Assembly: GCF_002266435.3 (NCBI RefSeq)
Contig: NZ_CP029426.2
Span: 5,486,001-5,550,000, forward strand
DNA from: Bradyrhizobium amphicarpaeae
GTDB lineage: Bacteria > Pseudomonadota > Alphaproteobacteria > Rhizobiales > Xanthobacteraceae
Reading direction: 5' to 3'
Length of the DNA: 64,000 nucleotides
How positions within the stretch are numbered: the stretch's first letter is position 1; each line of letters starts with the position of its first letter. Below the pieces are notes generated by a model. It made no database searches. It saw nothing but the letters and a program-made list of their open reading frames with translations, and was not told where the DNA came from. Made by a program: the position numbers and the translations under genes. Of this stretch, positions 27,228 to 37,304 are shown piece after piece.

Positions 27228-28472
27228 ATGAATAATGCACTCTCTGTTGCATTGCGAATGGCGCTCGGTGCGGCCGCGACAAGCGCGGTGATGGCTGCAT
27301 CCAGCGCTGCCTTTGCCGCCGATCCGATCCGGCTTGGCGTGATTGCGGAAGCCCAGGCGATCGCCGGCGCGTCCATTCCGCAGGCGGCGCAGCTCGCCGC
27401 CGACGAAATCAATGCGAGCGGCGGTGTCGACGGCCGCAAGATCGAGATCGTCTCCTACGACAATCACTCCTCGTCTGCGGATTCAGTGCGCGCCTTCCAG
27501 CGTGCGGTGAACGAGGACAAGGTCAACGCGGTCATCGCAAGCTATATCAGCGAGGTCGTGCTGGCGCTGGAGCCCTGGGCCTCGCGGCTGAAGACACCCT
27601 TCGTCACGCCGGGCGCCGCCTCCAACGAAATCAGCAAGAGCGTCCACGCCGATTACGCCAAGAACAAGTACACGTTTCACGGCTATCTGACCTCGGCCGC
27701 GCTGGCGCTCTCCGTCTGCGACGCCGCAAAGGACCTGCTGGTCGACAAGATGCACATGAAGTCGGCGGTCATCATGAGCGAGGACGCCGCCTGGACCAAG
27801 CCGCTCGACGTCGGTTACGAGGAGTGCTTGCCCAAGATCGGGTTGAAGGTGCTCGATCACATCCGCTTCTCGCCTGATACCACCGACTTCACGCCGATCT
27901 TCAACAAGATCGAGGGCTCCAAGCCCGACGTGATCATCACCGGCATTTCCCATGTCGGCGTGCAGCCGACGGTGCAGTGGAAGAACCAGCAGGTGCCGAT
28001 TCCGATGTTCGGTATCTCCTCGCAGGCGACCAACGAAACGTTCGGCAAGGACACCAACCAAGCCGCCGAAGGCGTGCTCTATCAGGGCGTCTCCGGTCCC
28101 GGCGTCGCAGTGACGCCGAAGTCGGTCCCGTTCGCGGAAAACTTCAAGAAGAAGTTCGGCAACTATCCGTCCTATGCGGGCTACACCGCCTATGACGAGG
28201 TCTATTACATCGCCGATGCCGTGAAGCGTGCCGGCTCGACCGACGCCGACAAGCTGGTCGACGCGCTGGAAAAAACCGACTGGGAAGGCACCATCGGCCG
28301 CGTCCAGTTCTACGGCAAGGACGATCCCTTCACCCACTCGATCAAGTACGGCAAGGGCCTGATCACCGGCCTGATGCTGCAATGGCAGGACGGCAAGCAG
28401 AGCGCGGTCTGGCCGAAGGACGTCGCGAAGGTCGACATCAAGTTCCCGAGCTTCGTCAAGCTCAGCAACTAG
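27228..28472 (+). CDS. Branched-chain-type ABC transporter substrate-binding protein 1
   Basis: 414-residue periplasmic receptor (Peripla_BP_6/LivK type). It has a signal peptide ending SSAAFAA near residue 31, then DPIRLGVIAEAQAIAGASIP, DEINASGGVDGRKIEIVSYD and ASYISEVVLALEPWA. AAGGGAGA precedes the start. It is first gene of a five-gene transporter operon and closely paralogous to the product of 31906-33141, with blocks such as SEDAAWTKPLDVGYE and VQPTVQWKNQQVPIPMFGIS shared nearly word for word. A stable hairpin follows the stop, typical of operons in which the receptor is made in excess. Confidence 0.92.
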   Translation: MNNALSVALRMALGAAATSAVMAASSAAFAADPIRLGVIAEAQAIAGASIPQAAQLAADEINASGGVDGRKIEIVSYDNHSSSADSVRAFQRAVNEDKVNAVIASYISEVVLALEPWASRLKTPFVTPGAASNEISKSVHADYAKNKYTFHGYLTSAALALSVCDAAKDLLVDKMHMKSAVIMSEDAAWTKPLDVGYEECLPKIGLKVLDHIRFSPDTTDFTPIFNKIEGSKPDVIITGISHVGVQPTVQWKNQQVPIPMFGISSQATNETFGKDTNQAAEGVLYQGVSGPGVAVTPKSVPFAENFKKKFGNYPSYAGYTAYDEVYYIADAVKRAGSTDADKLVDALEKTDWEGTIGRVQFYGKDDPFTHSIKYGKGLITGLMLQWQDGKQSAVWPKDVAKVDIKFPSFVKLSN

Positions 28473-28484
28473 CCCGCAGGACGT

Positions 28485-28509
28485 GCTCCCGGGACCGCGT
28501 CCCGGGAGC
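28485..28509 (+). promoter_or_regulatory. Intra-operon hairpin after the binding-protein gene
   Basis: A 10-bp perfect stem (GCTCCCGGGA with TCCCGGGAGC) and 5-nt loop, followed by TTTCC. It lies between the receptor gene and livH. It likely stabilises the upstream mRNA or partially terminates to give receptor excess. Confidence 0.65.
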
Positions 28510-28580
28510 TTTCCACTCGCGGCGCCCCCCGCAGCACCATTCCTCATAGCGGCAGCCAGCTGCCACGCGGCCAATCATCA

Positions 28581-29456
28581 ATGCGAGTCTTCCAGATCCT
28601 GATCGATGGCTTTGCCATCAGTGCTCTCTATGCGCTCGGCGCCACCGGCTTCACCCTGATCTTCGGCGTATCGGGCGTGCTCAATCTCTCCCACGGCGCC
28701 ATCATGGTCGCGGCCGCAGTGGCGGCCTGGGCCGCAGCCAGCGTGCTCAATGTCGGCACCTATGCCGGCGCGCTGATCGGCGTCGGTGTCGCCCTCCTCA
28801 CCGCGTTCGCCACCTATTTCGCGGTGGTGAAGCCGATCCAGGATTCGCGCCGCATTCCCAACGAGGAGAAGGAGATCTTCGTCCTCACCGGGACCCTGCT
28901 CTGGGGCATCATGATCCAGGAGCTGATCGCCTATTTCTTCACCAACAACGCCAAAACCGTGTTGCCGATCGTCGAGGGCGTCGTCGAGATCCTCGGCGTG
29001 CGCACGCCGAAGAACGAGATCTTCACGGCGATCGTGTGCTGCCTCGTCATCGCGCTGCTGTGGCTGCTGGTGAATCGCACCCGCACCGGCAAGGCGGTGC
29101 TGGCGGCCTCGATGAACCCGCGCGGCGTCACGCTGCTGGGGCTGGAACTGACCAACATCTACATCGTGGTGTGGGCGATCTACGGCATCCTCGCCGGCAT
29201 CGCCGGCGTTCTGCTCGGCATGTTCCTCGGCGTCAGCTCCTACAGTGTCGGCCCGCTGACCGCGAGCGCGTTCTCGATCGTCGTGCTCGGCGGCCTCGGC
29301 AGCGTCTCCGGCTCGCTGATCGCCGCTTTCGTGGTCGGCTATCTCGAAACGCTGACGGCCTACCTCGTCTCGCCGGCCTATCGCACCATCCCGGCGCTGC
29401 TGCTGCTCGTATTCGTGATGTACATCCGGCCCCAGGGCCTGCTGGGGAGGCGCTGA
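28581..29456 (+). CDS. livH: Branched-chain amino acid ABC permease LivH-type
   Basis: 291-residue polytopic membrane subunit. It begins MRVFQILIDGFAISALYALG, with the LivH signature GFTLIFGVSGVLNLSHGAIM at about residues 22-41 and, near the C-terminus, GGLGSVSGSLIAAFVVGYLE, the loop that contacts the ATPase. About eight hydrophobic spans are visible. It is separated from livM by one base. The gene symbol denotes the family; the substrate may not be a branched-chain amino acid. Confidence 0.9.
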   Translation: MRVFQILIDGFAISALYALGATGFTLIFGVSGVLNLSHGAIMVAAAVAAWAAASVLNVGTYAGALIGVGVALLTAFATYFAVVKPIQDSRRIPNEEKEIFVLTGTLLWGIMIQELIAYFFTNNAKTVLPIVEGVVEILGVRTPKNEIFTAIVCCLVIALLWLLVNRTRTGKAVLAASMNPRGVTLLGLELTNIYIVVWAIYGILAGIAGVLLGMFLGVSSYSVGPLTASAFSIVVLGGLGSVSGSLIAAFVVGYLETLTAYLVSPAYRTIPALLLLVFVMYIRPQGLLGRR

Positions 29457-29457
29457 G

Positions 29458-30384
29458 ATGTCGAACTTCTTCACCTCGCGCCTGTTCTTCATCTCGCTCG
29501 CGCTGGTCGTCATTGCGTCAACGCTGCCGCTCTACGTCTCCGGCTACGTGCTCGGGCTGTTGACCGTCGCCTTCTATTTCGGCGTGTTCGCGATGGCCTG
29601 GGACCTGTTGTTCGGCTTCGCAGGCGAAGTGAATTTCGGCCCGACCTTCCTGATCGGTGTCGGCGCCTACACCGCCGGCATCCTCAATGCCCAGTTCGGC
29701 TGGTCGGTCTATCTCTGCATCGTGCTGGGCGCCTCTGCCTCCGTCATCGCCGGCCTCGTGCTGGCGCTGCCGGCGCTGCGCGTGCGCGGGCCCTATTTCG
29801 GCCTGACCACGCTGGTCGCGGTGCTGATGCTGCAGAACTTCATCGTCGTGTTCGCCGATCTCACCGGCGGCGAGATCGGGCTCACCATCCCTGATGTCAT
29901 CAGCATCGATGCCGGCACGAACTACTGGATCGCGCTCGGCTTCATGACGATCTCGGCGGCCATCCTCTATGGCTTGTCGCAATCGCCGATCGGCCTCGTG
30001 CTGCAGGCGAGCGGCCAGGACCCGGTGCAGGCCGGCGCGCTCGGCTTCAACATCGTCAAGCACAAGCTCGCCGCCTTCGTCGTCTCTGCGTTCTTCTCTG
30101 GCCTATCGGGCGCGCTGCTGGTGTTCTATTTCGGCACCGCCTCGGTCGGCACCGTCGTCGACGTCGCGGTCGGCGTCAACGTGATCGTCTCGGCCGTGCT
30201 CGGCGGCCGTCGCACGGTGCTCGGCGCGGCACTGGGGGCGATCTTCCTGATCGTCGCCGGTGAGTTCCTGCGACCGACCGGCGAGCTCGCGACCTTCATC
30301 GTCTCGGCCGTGGCTCTCCTTGTCGTGCTGTTCTTCCCCGGCGGCTTCCTCGGGGCGGCCCTCTCGCGCGAGGCTCGTTCGTGA
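29458..30384 (+). CDS. livM: Branched-chain amino acid ABC permease LivM-type
   Basis: 308-residue polytopic permease. It has AMAWDLLFGFAGEVNFGPTF near residues 42-61, RVRGPYFGLTTLVAVLMLQN, and the C-terminal coupling loop VLGGRRTVLGAALGAIFLIV. It follows livH by one base and overlaps the fused ATPase gene by 4 bp, so translation is coupled along the operon. Confidence 0.9.
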   Translation: MSNFFTSRLFFISLALVVIASTLPLYVSGYVLGLLTVAFYFGVFAMAWDLLFGFAGEVNFGPTFLIGVGAYTAGILNAQFGWSVYLCIVLGASASVIAGLVLALPALRVRGPYFGLTTLVAVLMLQNFIVVFADLTGGEIGLTIPDVISIDAGTNYWIALGFMTISAAILYGLSQSPIGLVLQASGQDPVQAGALGFNIVKHKLAAFVVSAFFSGLSGALLVFYFGTASVGTVVDVAVGVNVIVSAVLGGRRTVLGAALGAIFLIVAGEFLRPTGELATFIVSAVALLVVLFFPGGFLGAALSREARS

Positions 30385-31865
30385 TGGATATGAGGCTTTC
30401 AAACCGTGCCGTGCTCGAAGTCCGCGGACTGACCAAGCGCTTCGGTGGCCTGACCGCGGTGAAGAACCTCGGCTTCGAGGTCAACAGCGGTGAGATCTTC
30501 GGCCTGATCGGACCCAACGGCTCGGGCAAATCGACCGCGATGAAGAGCGTGATGGGGATCGAGCGCCCGACCGCGGGCGAGGTGATCTTCGAGGGCGAAA
30601 ACGTCGCCGGCCTGCCTGCGCACAAGATCGCGCGCAAGGGCTTTGGCATGGTGTTCCAGCACTCGCGCCCGCTGAACCGGCAGACGGTGCTGGAGAACAT
30701 TCTGGTCGCGCTGCTGCCGGACAGCCTGTTGATGCTGTTTCCCGACAAGGCCCTGGTCGAGCGCGCCAAATGGATCGCCGAGCGAGTCGGGCTCGGCGAC
30801 GTGATGCACCGCCGCCCGCCGACGCTTCCTTTCGCGGATTTGCGCCGGCTCGAGCTTGCGAAGGCGATCGCACGCGATCCCAAGGTCGTGCTGGTGGACG
30901 AGCCGTTCGCCGGACTGACGCGCGCCGAGGTCGATATCTTCTCCGATCTGATCCGCAGCTTCCGCGACGAGGGCCGCGCGGTGATGCTGGTCGATCACAA
31001 CGTCAAGAGCGTCGCAGCACTCGTCGACCGGGTGCTCGCGATGTATCTCGGCGAGGAGATCGTCACCGGCAAGGCCGAAGACGTCATGAAGAACGAGACC
31101 GTCCGCCGGGTCTATCTCGGCGGCGCCATCGAGACCCATGCCCGGCCGGAGACCAGCTTCAAGGACAAGGTACCGCTGCTCCAGGTCGAAAATGTGAGCG
31201 TGTTCTATGGCAAGGCGCAGGCGCTGGAGAGCGTCTCGATCCATGTTCACGAGGGCGAATTCGTCTCGATCGTAGGCCTCAACGGCGCCGGCAAGACCAC
31301 GCTGTTCAACACCATCTCCGGCTTCCTGCCCTACAACGGCGAGATCGTGCGCGGCGGAGAGAAGCTGCGCGGCACCAGCCCGGCGAAAATCGCCCGCAGC
31401 GGCCTCGTGCAGTGCCCGGAATCGCGCGAACTGTTCGGCGAGATGAGCGTGCGGGAGAATCTGGATCTCGGCGGGCAGCATCTCGCCGATGACCAGCGCG
31501 CCACCCAGCTTGCCTGGCTGTTCGAGCTGTTTCCGATCCTGAAGGAGCGCCAGGGCCAGATGGCACAGACGCTTTCCGGCGGCGAGCAGCAGATGCTGGC
31601 GATCGGCCGTGCGCTGATGATGCAGCCGCAGATCCTGATCCTGGACGAGCCGACGCTGGGCCTTGCCCCCGTCATCCTCGAGCAATTGTCCAAGGCGCTG
31701 ACGAAGCTGCGGCAGACCACGTCGATCACCGTGCTGCTCGGCGAGCAGAACGTCACCTTCGCGCTGCCGCATGCCGACCGTGTCTACGTGCTCGAGCACG
31801 CGCGGATCGTCTGGGAGGGCGACCCCGGCCGCTTCGCAAGCGAGGCCGGCGCCGATTTTCTGTAA
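30381..31865 (+). CDS. Fused LivG-LivF ATPase (two ABC domains in one chain)
   Basis: 494 residues with two complete nucleotide-binding domains that are normally separate proteins. Domain 1 (about 10-245) has Walker A GLIGPNGSGKSTAMKS, a signature region that reads LPFADLRRLELAKAIA rather than LSGGQ, and Walker B VVLVDEPFAGL. Domain 2 (about 262-494) has SIVGLNGAGKTTLFNT, the canonical LSGGEQQMLAIGRALM and ILILDEPTLGLAP. The order matches LivG then LivF. Fusion fixes a 1:1 ATPase stoichiometry. Degenerate signature regions are known in some LivG subgroups, so domain 1 need not be inactive. Confidence 0.9.
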   Translation: MMDMRLSNRAVLEVRGLTKRFGGLTAVKNLGFEVNSGEIFGLIGPNGSGKSTAMKSVMGIERPTAGEVIFEGENVAGLPAHKIARKGFGMVFQHSRPLNRQTVLENILVALLPDSLLMLFPDKALVERAKWIAERVGLGDVMHRRPPTLPFADLRRLELAKAIARDPKVVLVDEPFAGLTRAEVDIFSDLIRSFRDEGRAVMLVDHNVKSVAALVDRVLAMYLGEEIVTGKAEDVMKNETVRRVYLGGAIETHARPETSFKDKVPLLQVENVSVFYGKAQALESVSIHVHEGEFVSIVGLNGAGKTTLFNTISGFLPYNGEIVRGGEKLRGTSPAKIARSGLVQCPESRELFGEMSVRENLDLGGQHLADDQRATQLAWLFELFPILKERQGQMAQTLSGGEQQMLAIGRALMMQPQILILDEPTLGLAPVILEQLSKALTKLRQTTSITVLLGEQNVTFALPHADRVYVLEHARIVWEGDPGRFASEAGADFL

Positions 31866-31905
31866 GTCCGCGATATCAACAAGAAGCATAGAAAGGGAGA
31901 CGACC

Positions 31906-33141
31906 ATGCGACCATCTTTTCCGAGCAGCAGCTTCCTCGCGTCCGCGCTGGCACTTTGCCTTGCCGCGCCCGCCTATGCGCAATCGAACGATCCGATCAA
32001 GATCGGCGTCATCGCGGAAGTGCAGTCGATCGCCGGCGCGGCGACGCCGGGCGGGGCGCAGATCGCGGCCGACGAGATCAACGCCAAGGGAGGCATCCTC
32101 GGCCGCAAGGTCGAGATCGTCACCTATGACAACAAGAGCTCCTCGGCCGATTCGGTGCGCGCCTTCCAGCGCGCGGTGAGCGAGGACAAGGTGTCGGCGG
32201 TGATCGCAAGCTACATCTCCGAGGTCGTGCTGGCTCTGGAGCCCTGGGCGGCGCGGCTGAAGATGCCGCTGATCACGCCGGGCGCCGCGTCGAACGAAAT
32301 CACCAAGGCGATCCACAACGACTACGAGAAGAACAAGTACACCTTCCACGGCTATTTGACTTCTGCAGCCCAGGCTCAGATCGTCTGCGACGCCGCCAAG
32401 GAATTGCTGGTCGACAAGCTCAAGTTCAAGACGGTCGCGATCATGAGCGAGGACGCCGCCTGGACCAAGCCGCTGGACGTCGGCTACGAGGCCTGCCTGC
32501 CGAAGGCGGGGCTGAAGGTCGTCGAACACGTGCGCTTCTCCCCCGACACCACCGACTTCACGCCGATCTTCAACAACATCGAGAGCAAGAAGCCGGACGT
32601 GATCGTCACCGGCATCTCGCATGTCGGGGTCCAGCCGACCGTGCAGTGGAAGAACCAGCAGGTGCCGATCCCGATGTTCGGCATCAGCGCGCAGGCGCTG
32701 AGCCCGACCTTCTGGAAGGATACCAATGGCGCCGCCGACGGCGTTCCCTCCCTGGCGGTGGCGACGCCGGACGTCGCGGTGACCTCGAAGACGAAGCCGT
32801 TCGCGGCGGCGTTCAAGGCGAAGTTCGGCAGCCCCCCGGCCTACACCGGCTATACCGCTTATGACGAGGTCTACATGATCACCGACGCGATCAAGCGCGC
32901 CGGCTCGACCGATCCCGACAAGATGGTCACCGAACTCGAGAAAACCGATTACGAGGGCACGATCGGCAAGATCCAGTTCTACGGCAAGAACGACGAATTC
33001 ACCCACGGCATCAAATCCGGACCCGGCACCGTGACCGGCCTCGTCTTCCAGTGGCAGGATTCCAAGCAGGTCGTGGTCTGGCCGGAGAAGATCGCGGAGG
33101 GCAAGCTGAAGTTTCCGAACTTCGTGAAGCTGTCGCAATAG
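31906..33141 (+). CDS. Branched-chain-type ABC transporter substrate-binding protein 2
   Basis: 411-residue paralogue of the receptor encoded at 27228. It has a signal peptide ending APAYAQS near residue 25, then DPIKIGVIAEVQSIAGAATP and the shared blocks ASYISEVVLALEPWAARLK and SEDAAWTKPLDVGYEACLPK. AAAGGGAG precedes the ATG. It sits 40 bp after the fused ATPase and closes the operon before a strong terminator. Two receptors with one permease suggest two related ligands; differences cluster in the C-terminal half. Confidence 0.92.
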   Translation: MRPSFPSSSFLASALALCLAAPAYAQSNDPIKIGVIAEVQSIAGAATPGGAQIAADEINAKGGILGRKVEIVTYDNKSSSADSVRAFQRAVSEDKVSAVIASYISEVVLALEPWAARLKMPLITPGAASNEITKAIHNDYEKNKYTFHGYLTSAAQAQIVCDAAKELLVDKLKFKTVAIMSEDAAWTKPLDVGYEACLPKAGLKVVEHVRFSPDTTDFTPIFNNIESKKPDVIVTGISHVGVQPTVQWKNQQVPIPMFGISAQALSPTFWKDTNGAADGVPSLAVATPDVAVTSKTKPFAAAFKAKFGSPPAYTGYTAYDEVYMITDAIKRAGSTDPDKMVTELEKTDYEGTIGKIQFYGKNDEFTHGIKSGPGTVTGLVFQWQDSKQVVVWPEKIAEGKLKFPNFVKLSQ

Positions 33142-33180
33142 CTGGCCGGCGCCGGACGGCCGGGAGCCCATACCCAAGGC

Positions 33181-33211
33181 AAGGCCCGCCGCCAACACCG
33201 CGGCGGGCCTT
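33181..33211 (+). terminator. Terminator of the ABC operon
   Basis: A 12-bp perfect stem (AAGGCCCGCCGC with its complement) and 7-nt loop, followed by CGCTTTG. It lies 40 bp after the stop of the second receptor gene. Confidence 0.85.
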
Positions 33212-33292
33212 CGCTTTGTAACCGGCGCTGGCATCAGAGGACCCATCCTGCGATCTTGCCGTTAACCCCCGATGTGGGGGCGGAGGCGCGAG

Positions 33293-35815
33293 ATGGACGA
33301 TCGACCAGGACAGCCCGACAGCCTGAGGCAGGACGACGGCTTCGTGCGGGTGCGCGGGGCGCGCGAGCACAATCTCAGGAACGTCGACGTCAAGATTCCG
33401 CGCAATGCCCTCGTCGTGTTCACGGGCGTGTCGGGCTCCGGGAAATCCTCGCTCGCCTTCGGGACGATCTACGCCGAGGCGCAGCGGCGCTATCTGGAAT
33501 CGGTGTCGCCCTACGCGCGGCGGCTGTTCCACCAGATGCAGATCCCCGAGGTCGACGACATCGAGGGCCTGCCGCCCGCCGTCGCGCTCCAGCAGCAGCG
33601 CGGCTCGCCGACGACGCGGTCGTCGGTCGGCAGCGTGACCACCATCTCGAACCTGCTGAGGATGCTCTATTCGCGCGCCGGCGATTACCCGCGCGGACAG
33701 CCGATGCTCTATGCGGAGTCGTTCTCGCCGAACACGCCGGAGGGGGCGTGCCCGACCTGCCACGGCATCGGCAGGATGCTCGACGTCACCGAGAAATCGA
33801 TGGTGCCCGACGACACCAAAACGATCCGCGAGCGGGCCGTCGCGGCCTGGCCGAGCGCCTGGCAGGGACAGAACCTGCGGGACATCCTGACGACGCTCGG
33901 CTACGACGTCGACAAGCCCTGGCGGGAGCTGCCCAAGAAGGACCGCGACTGGATCCTGTTCACGGATGAGCAGCCGACCGTACCCGTTTATGCCGGCTAT
34001 GACGCTGCCGAGGTCAAGCGCGCCCTGCGCCGGAAGGAGGAGCCGAGCTATCAGGGCACCTTCACCGGCGCCAAGCGCTACGTGATGCAGACCTACGCCA
34101 AGTCCGAGAGCGCGATGATGAAGCGCCGCGTCGCGCAATTCATGATCATCCGGGACTGCCCGACCTGCCACGGCACAAGGCTCAAGCCCGAGGCGCTCAA
34201 GGTGAAGTTCGCCGGGCTCGACATCGCCGGAATGTCGCATCTGCCGCTCAAGCAGCTGCACGAGCTGATCAGGCCGTTTGCAAAGGCGTCGACGGACAAG
34301 TCCGAGAAGGCCGTCGTCGCCCGGCGCATCTGCGAGGATCTGTCGGCGCGGCTCACCGTGCTGCTCGACCTTGGCCTCGGCTATCTCGCCTGCGAGCGCA
34401 GCACGCCGACGCTGTCGCCGGGCGAATTGCAGCGGCTGCGTCTGGCGACGCAGGTCCGCTCCAACCTGTTCAGCGTGGTGTACGTGCTCGACGAGCCTTC
34501 CGCTGGCCTGCATCCCGCCGACACCGAGGCGCTGCTGCGGGCGCTGGACCGGCTGAAAGGCGCCGGCAATTCGATCTTCGTGGTCGAGCACGAGATCGAG
34601 GTGATCAGGCATGCCGACTGGCTGGTGGATGTCGGCCCCGATGCCGGCGAGGGTGGCGGGCTCATCCTCTACAGCGGCCCGCCGGAAGGGCTCGGCGACA
34701 TCGAGCAATCGCGCACCGCGCATTACCTCGCAGGTCCGCGCAAGAAACTGCCGGCGGTCCGCCGCGAGCCGAAGGGACATCTGAAGCTCCGGGGCGTGAC
34801 CCGCAACAATCTGCGCGGCCTCGACGTCGACATTCCACTCGGTGTCATCGCCGGCATCACCGGCGTGTCGGGGTCCGGCAAGTCGAGCCTGATCAGCCAA
34901 TTCCTCGTCGATACCGTGGCCGAACATCTCGGCCATACGCTCGCCACCGATACGGACGACGACAGCCTCGCCCCGACGGTCGAGACGCTCGGCGGCAGAA
35001 TCGTTGCCGGACTCGACCGGATCAATCGTCTCGTCGTCGTCGATCAGAAGCCGATCGGCCGCACGCCACGATCCAACCTTGCGACCTATACCGGCCTGTT
35101 CGATCATGTGCGGAAGCTGTTCGCGGCAACACCGCAGGCAAAGTCCCGCCGTTACGATGCCGGACGCTTCTCGTTCAATGTTGCGAAAGGGCGATGCGCG
35201 ACCTGCGAGGGAGAAGGCTTCGTCTGCGTCGAGCTGCTGTTCCTGCCGAGCGTCTACGCGCCCTGCCCGACCTGCAAGGGCGCGCGCTACAACGACAAGA
35301 CGCTCGAGGTGAAGATCTGCGGAAAATCCATCGCCGATGTGCTGGCGATGCGCGTCGACGAGGCCTTCGCGTTCTTCGAGGGCGATGCTTCGCTCAGCCG
35401 GTCGCTGTCGGTGGTCCGCGAAGTCGGTCTCGGCTATATCCGCCTCGGCCAGTCCGCGACCGAACTGTCCGGCGGCGAGGCCCAGCGCATCAAGCTGGCG
35501 ACGGAGCTGATGCGACCGCAACGCGGCCACACGCTCTATGTGCTTGACGAGCCCACCACCGGCCTGCACCCCCGCGACGTCGAGCGGCTGATCGCCCAGC
35601 TCGATCGGATCGTCGATGCCGGCAACAGCGTGGTCGTGGTCGAGCACGACATGGACGTCGTCGCGCACAGCGACTGGATCATCGATCTCGGCCCCGGCGC
35701 CGGCGCCGAGGGGGGCCGCATCGTCGCATCGGGGACACCGGATCAGGTCGCAAGGGCCGGCGAGAAGGCCGGCGGCAAGACGGCGCCTTATCTGGCGCGG
35801 CGCTTGTCGCAGTAA
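33293..35815 (+). CDS. Class II UvrA-like excinuclease ATPase (UvrA2 type)
   Basis: 840-residue UvrA paralogue with two ABC modules. Module 1 opens with [20 protein letters not shown] and [20 protein letters not shown] at about residues 45-64. Cys pairs occur in CPTCHGIG and [14 protein letters not shown]. Module 2 has [20 protein letters not shown], zinc-finger cysteines in CATCEGEGF and [15 protein letters not shown], then [16 protein letters not shown] and [18 protein letters not shown]. At 840 residues it is about 100 shorter than housekeeping UvrA, as in class II proteins that lack the UvrB-binding region; such proteins are linked to DNA-damage or drug tolerance. GGAGG precedes ATG 33293, favoured over ATG 33272. 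Confidence 0.88.
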   Translation: MDDRPGQPDSLRQDDGFVRVRGAREHNLRNVDVKIPRNALVVFTGVSGSGKSSLAFGTIYAEAQRRYLESVSPYARRLFHQMQIPEVDDIEGLPPAVALQQQRGSPTTRSSVGSVTTISNLLRMLYSRAGDYPRGQPMLYAESFSPNTPEGACPTCHGIGRMLDVTEKSMVPDDTKTIRERAVAAWPSAWQGQNLRDILTTLGYDVDKPWRELPKKDRDWILFTDEQPTVPVYAGYDAAEVKRALRRKEEPSYQGTFTGAKRYVMQTYAKSESAMMKRRVAQFMIIRDCPTCHGTRLKPEALKVKFAGLDIAGMSHLPLKQLHELIRPFAKASTDKSEKAVVARRICEDLSARLTVLLDLGLGYLACERSTPTLSPGELQRLRLATQVRSNLFSVVYVLDEPSAGLHPADTEALLRALDRLKGAGNSIFVVEHEIEVIRHADWLVDVGPDAGEGGGLILYSGPPEGLGDIEQSRTAHYLAGPRKKLPAVRREPKGHLKLRGVTRNNLRGLDVDIPLGVIAGITGVSGSGKSSLISQFLVDTVAEHLGHTLATDTDDDSLAPTVETLGGRIVAGLDRINRLVVVDQKPIGRTPRSNLATYTGLFDHVRKLFAATPQAKSRRYDAGRFSFNVAKGRCATCEGEGFVCVELLFLPSVYAPCPTCKGARYNDKTLEVKICGKSIADVLAMRVDEAFAFFEGDASLSRSLSVVREVGLGYIRLGQSATELSGGEAQRIKLATELMRPQRGHTLYVLDEPTTGLHPRDVERLIAQLDRIVDAGNSVVVVEHDMDVVAHSDWIIDLGPGAGAEGGRIVASGTPDQVARAGEKAGGKTAPYLARRLSQ

Positions 35816-35963
35816 CGCACGATCTCGCCGGGCCTCATTATCATTTCGCAATTGCGTTCTACGGCGCACCCGACTTTCGCGATGTTGACTTTCCGCTGTC
35901 CCGCTCCCCATACTTCGCAAAAAAATAACAACCAGTCACAAGACGGTTTTGAGGGAGGATAGG

Positions 35964-37274
35964 ATGCCAACTTCACGCAGGCAGCTGCTGAAGGGTACGG
36001 CGGCTGCCGCCGCCACACTCAGCCTCGATTGGACCAGGGCCCAGGCGCAGGCCGAGAATTTGCGCATCGGGCTGATCTACGACCTCACCGGCCCCTTCGC
36101 CGCCGGCGGCTCGGTCGCCTCCTCGGTCGGCGCGCAGATCGCCATCGACCTCGTCAACGAGAAGGGCGGCATCGGCGGCAAGACCAAGATCGTGCCTGTT
36201 GCCGCGGACTCCCAGAGCAAGGCCGACGTCGCGATCAACGAAGCCGAGCGGCTGATCAGCCAGGAAAAGATCGACATCATCAACGGCGTCTATTCCAGCG
36301 CGCATGCAGTGCCGATGGCGGCGAAGGTCGAGCAGCAGAAGAAGATCCTCTGGATCACGACCGCGGTCTCGACCGCCGTGTTCAAGGACAAGAACCTGCA
36401 ATACGTCTTCCGCGCGCAGATCCATTCCGATCAATACGGCCAGGCCTTTGCCGGCTTCATCACCGAGCATGCGCAAGGCAAGCTCGGCATGGACGCGAAG
36501 GACGTCAAGGTCGCGCTGATCCACGAAGACGGCCCCTATGGCGTCGGCGTCGCCGCGGCCGACGAGGCCTATGCCAAGCAGGCCGGCATCCAGGTGGTGC
36601 TGCGCGAGGGCTATTCGGCGTCCGCGCCCGACCTGTCGGTTCTGGTGACGAAAATCAAGCGCGCCAAGGCCGACGTGATCTCGCACGCCGGCTACAATCC
36701 CGACATCACCCTGTTCCTGCGTCAGGCCCGCGAGAGCGGGTTGCGCTTCAAGATGCTGTTCGGGGCCGGCGCCGGCTACAGCCAGCTCGACAAGCTGCGC
36801 GCGACGTTCGGTCCCGACATCGACAATTTCTGCAACATCGATCCGGTGCCGGCGCAGTTGCTCGATCCCGCCAAGCTCGCGCCGGGCATGGGCGAGCTGA
36901 TCAAGACCATGGTCTCGCGCTACCAGACCAAGACCGGCGCCACCGACGTGCCGCCGCATTGCTCGATGGGCTTCAACCAGACCTGGGTGCTGCTCAACAA
37001 CGTGCTGCCGGTGGCCAGGGAGAAATACGGCAGCTTCGAGCCGGAGGCCATCCGCAAGGCCGCGCTCGACGTCGACATCCCCGCCGGCGGCACCATCCAG
37101 GGCTACGGCGTGAAATTCTTTCCGCCGGGCACGCCGCTGTCCGGCCAGAACGAACGCTCGACGCCGGTGGTGATGCAGAACGCGGGCGAGCACATCTCGG
37201 TGGTGTGGCCGACCAACATCAAAACGCGGGACCCGGTGTTTCCGCTGCCGAAGGGATCCACATACGGCGCGTAG
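35964..37274 (+). CDS. ABC transporter substrate-binding protein, Tat-like signal, orphan
   Basis: 436-residue Peripla_BP_6-type receptor. The N-terminus MPTSRRQLLKGTAAAAATLS is a twin-arginine-type signal. Family core: LRIGLIYDLTGPFAAGGSVA, DLVNEKGGIGGKTKIVPVAA, GYSASAPDLSVLVTKIKRAK and an aromatic-rich end. It is distinct from the two receptors upstream, and no permease or ATPase genes accompany it. GAGGGAGGATAGG lies just before the start. It is followed by a large fold-back repeat and the convergent Gfo/Idh/MocA gene. Confidence 0.9.
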   Translation: MPTSRRQLLKGTAAAAATLSLDWTRAQAQAENLRIGLIYDLTGPFAAGGSVASSVGAQIAIDLVNEKGGIGGKTKIVPVAADSQSKADVAINEAERLISQEKIDIINGVYSSAHAVPMAAKVEQQKKILWITTAVSTAVFKDKNLQYVFRAQIHSDQYGQAFAGFITEHAQGKLGMDAKDVKVALIHEDGPYGVGVAAADEAYAKQAGIQVVLREGYSASAPDLSVLVTKIKRAKADVISHAGYNPDITLFLRQARESGLRFKMLFGAGAGYSQLDKLRATFGPDIDNFCNIDPVPAQLLDPAKLAPGMGELIKTMVSRYQTKTGATDVPPHCSMGFNQTWVLLNNVLPVAREKYGSFEPEAIRKAALDVDIPAGGTIQGYGVKFFPPGTPLSGQNERSTPVVMQNAGEHISVVWPTNIKTRDPVFPLPKGSTYGA

Positions 37275-37304
37275 CTTACTCGCTGCGCTGGCGGTGCACC
37301 CTTG

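Noticed and set aside
33011..35920. 969-residue frame opposite the UvrA gene
   Set aside because: It is antisense to a well-supported UvrA and is His/Arg/Asp/Ala-rich, as expected from high-GC codon bias; no domain motif is present.
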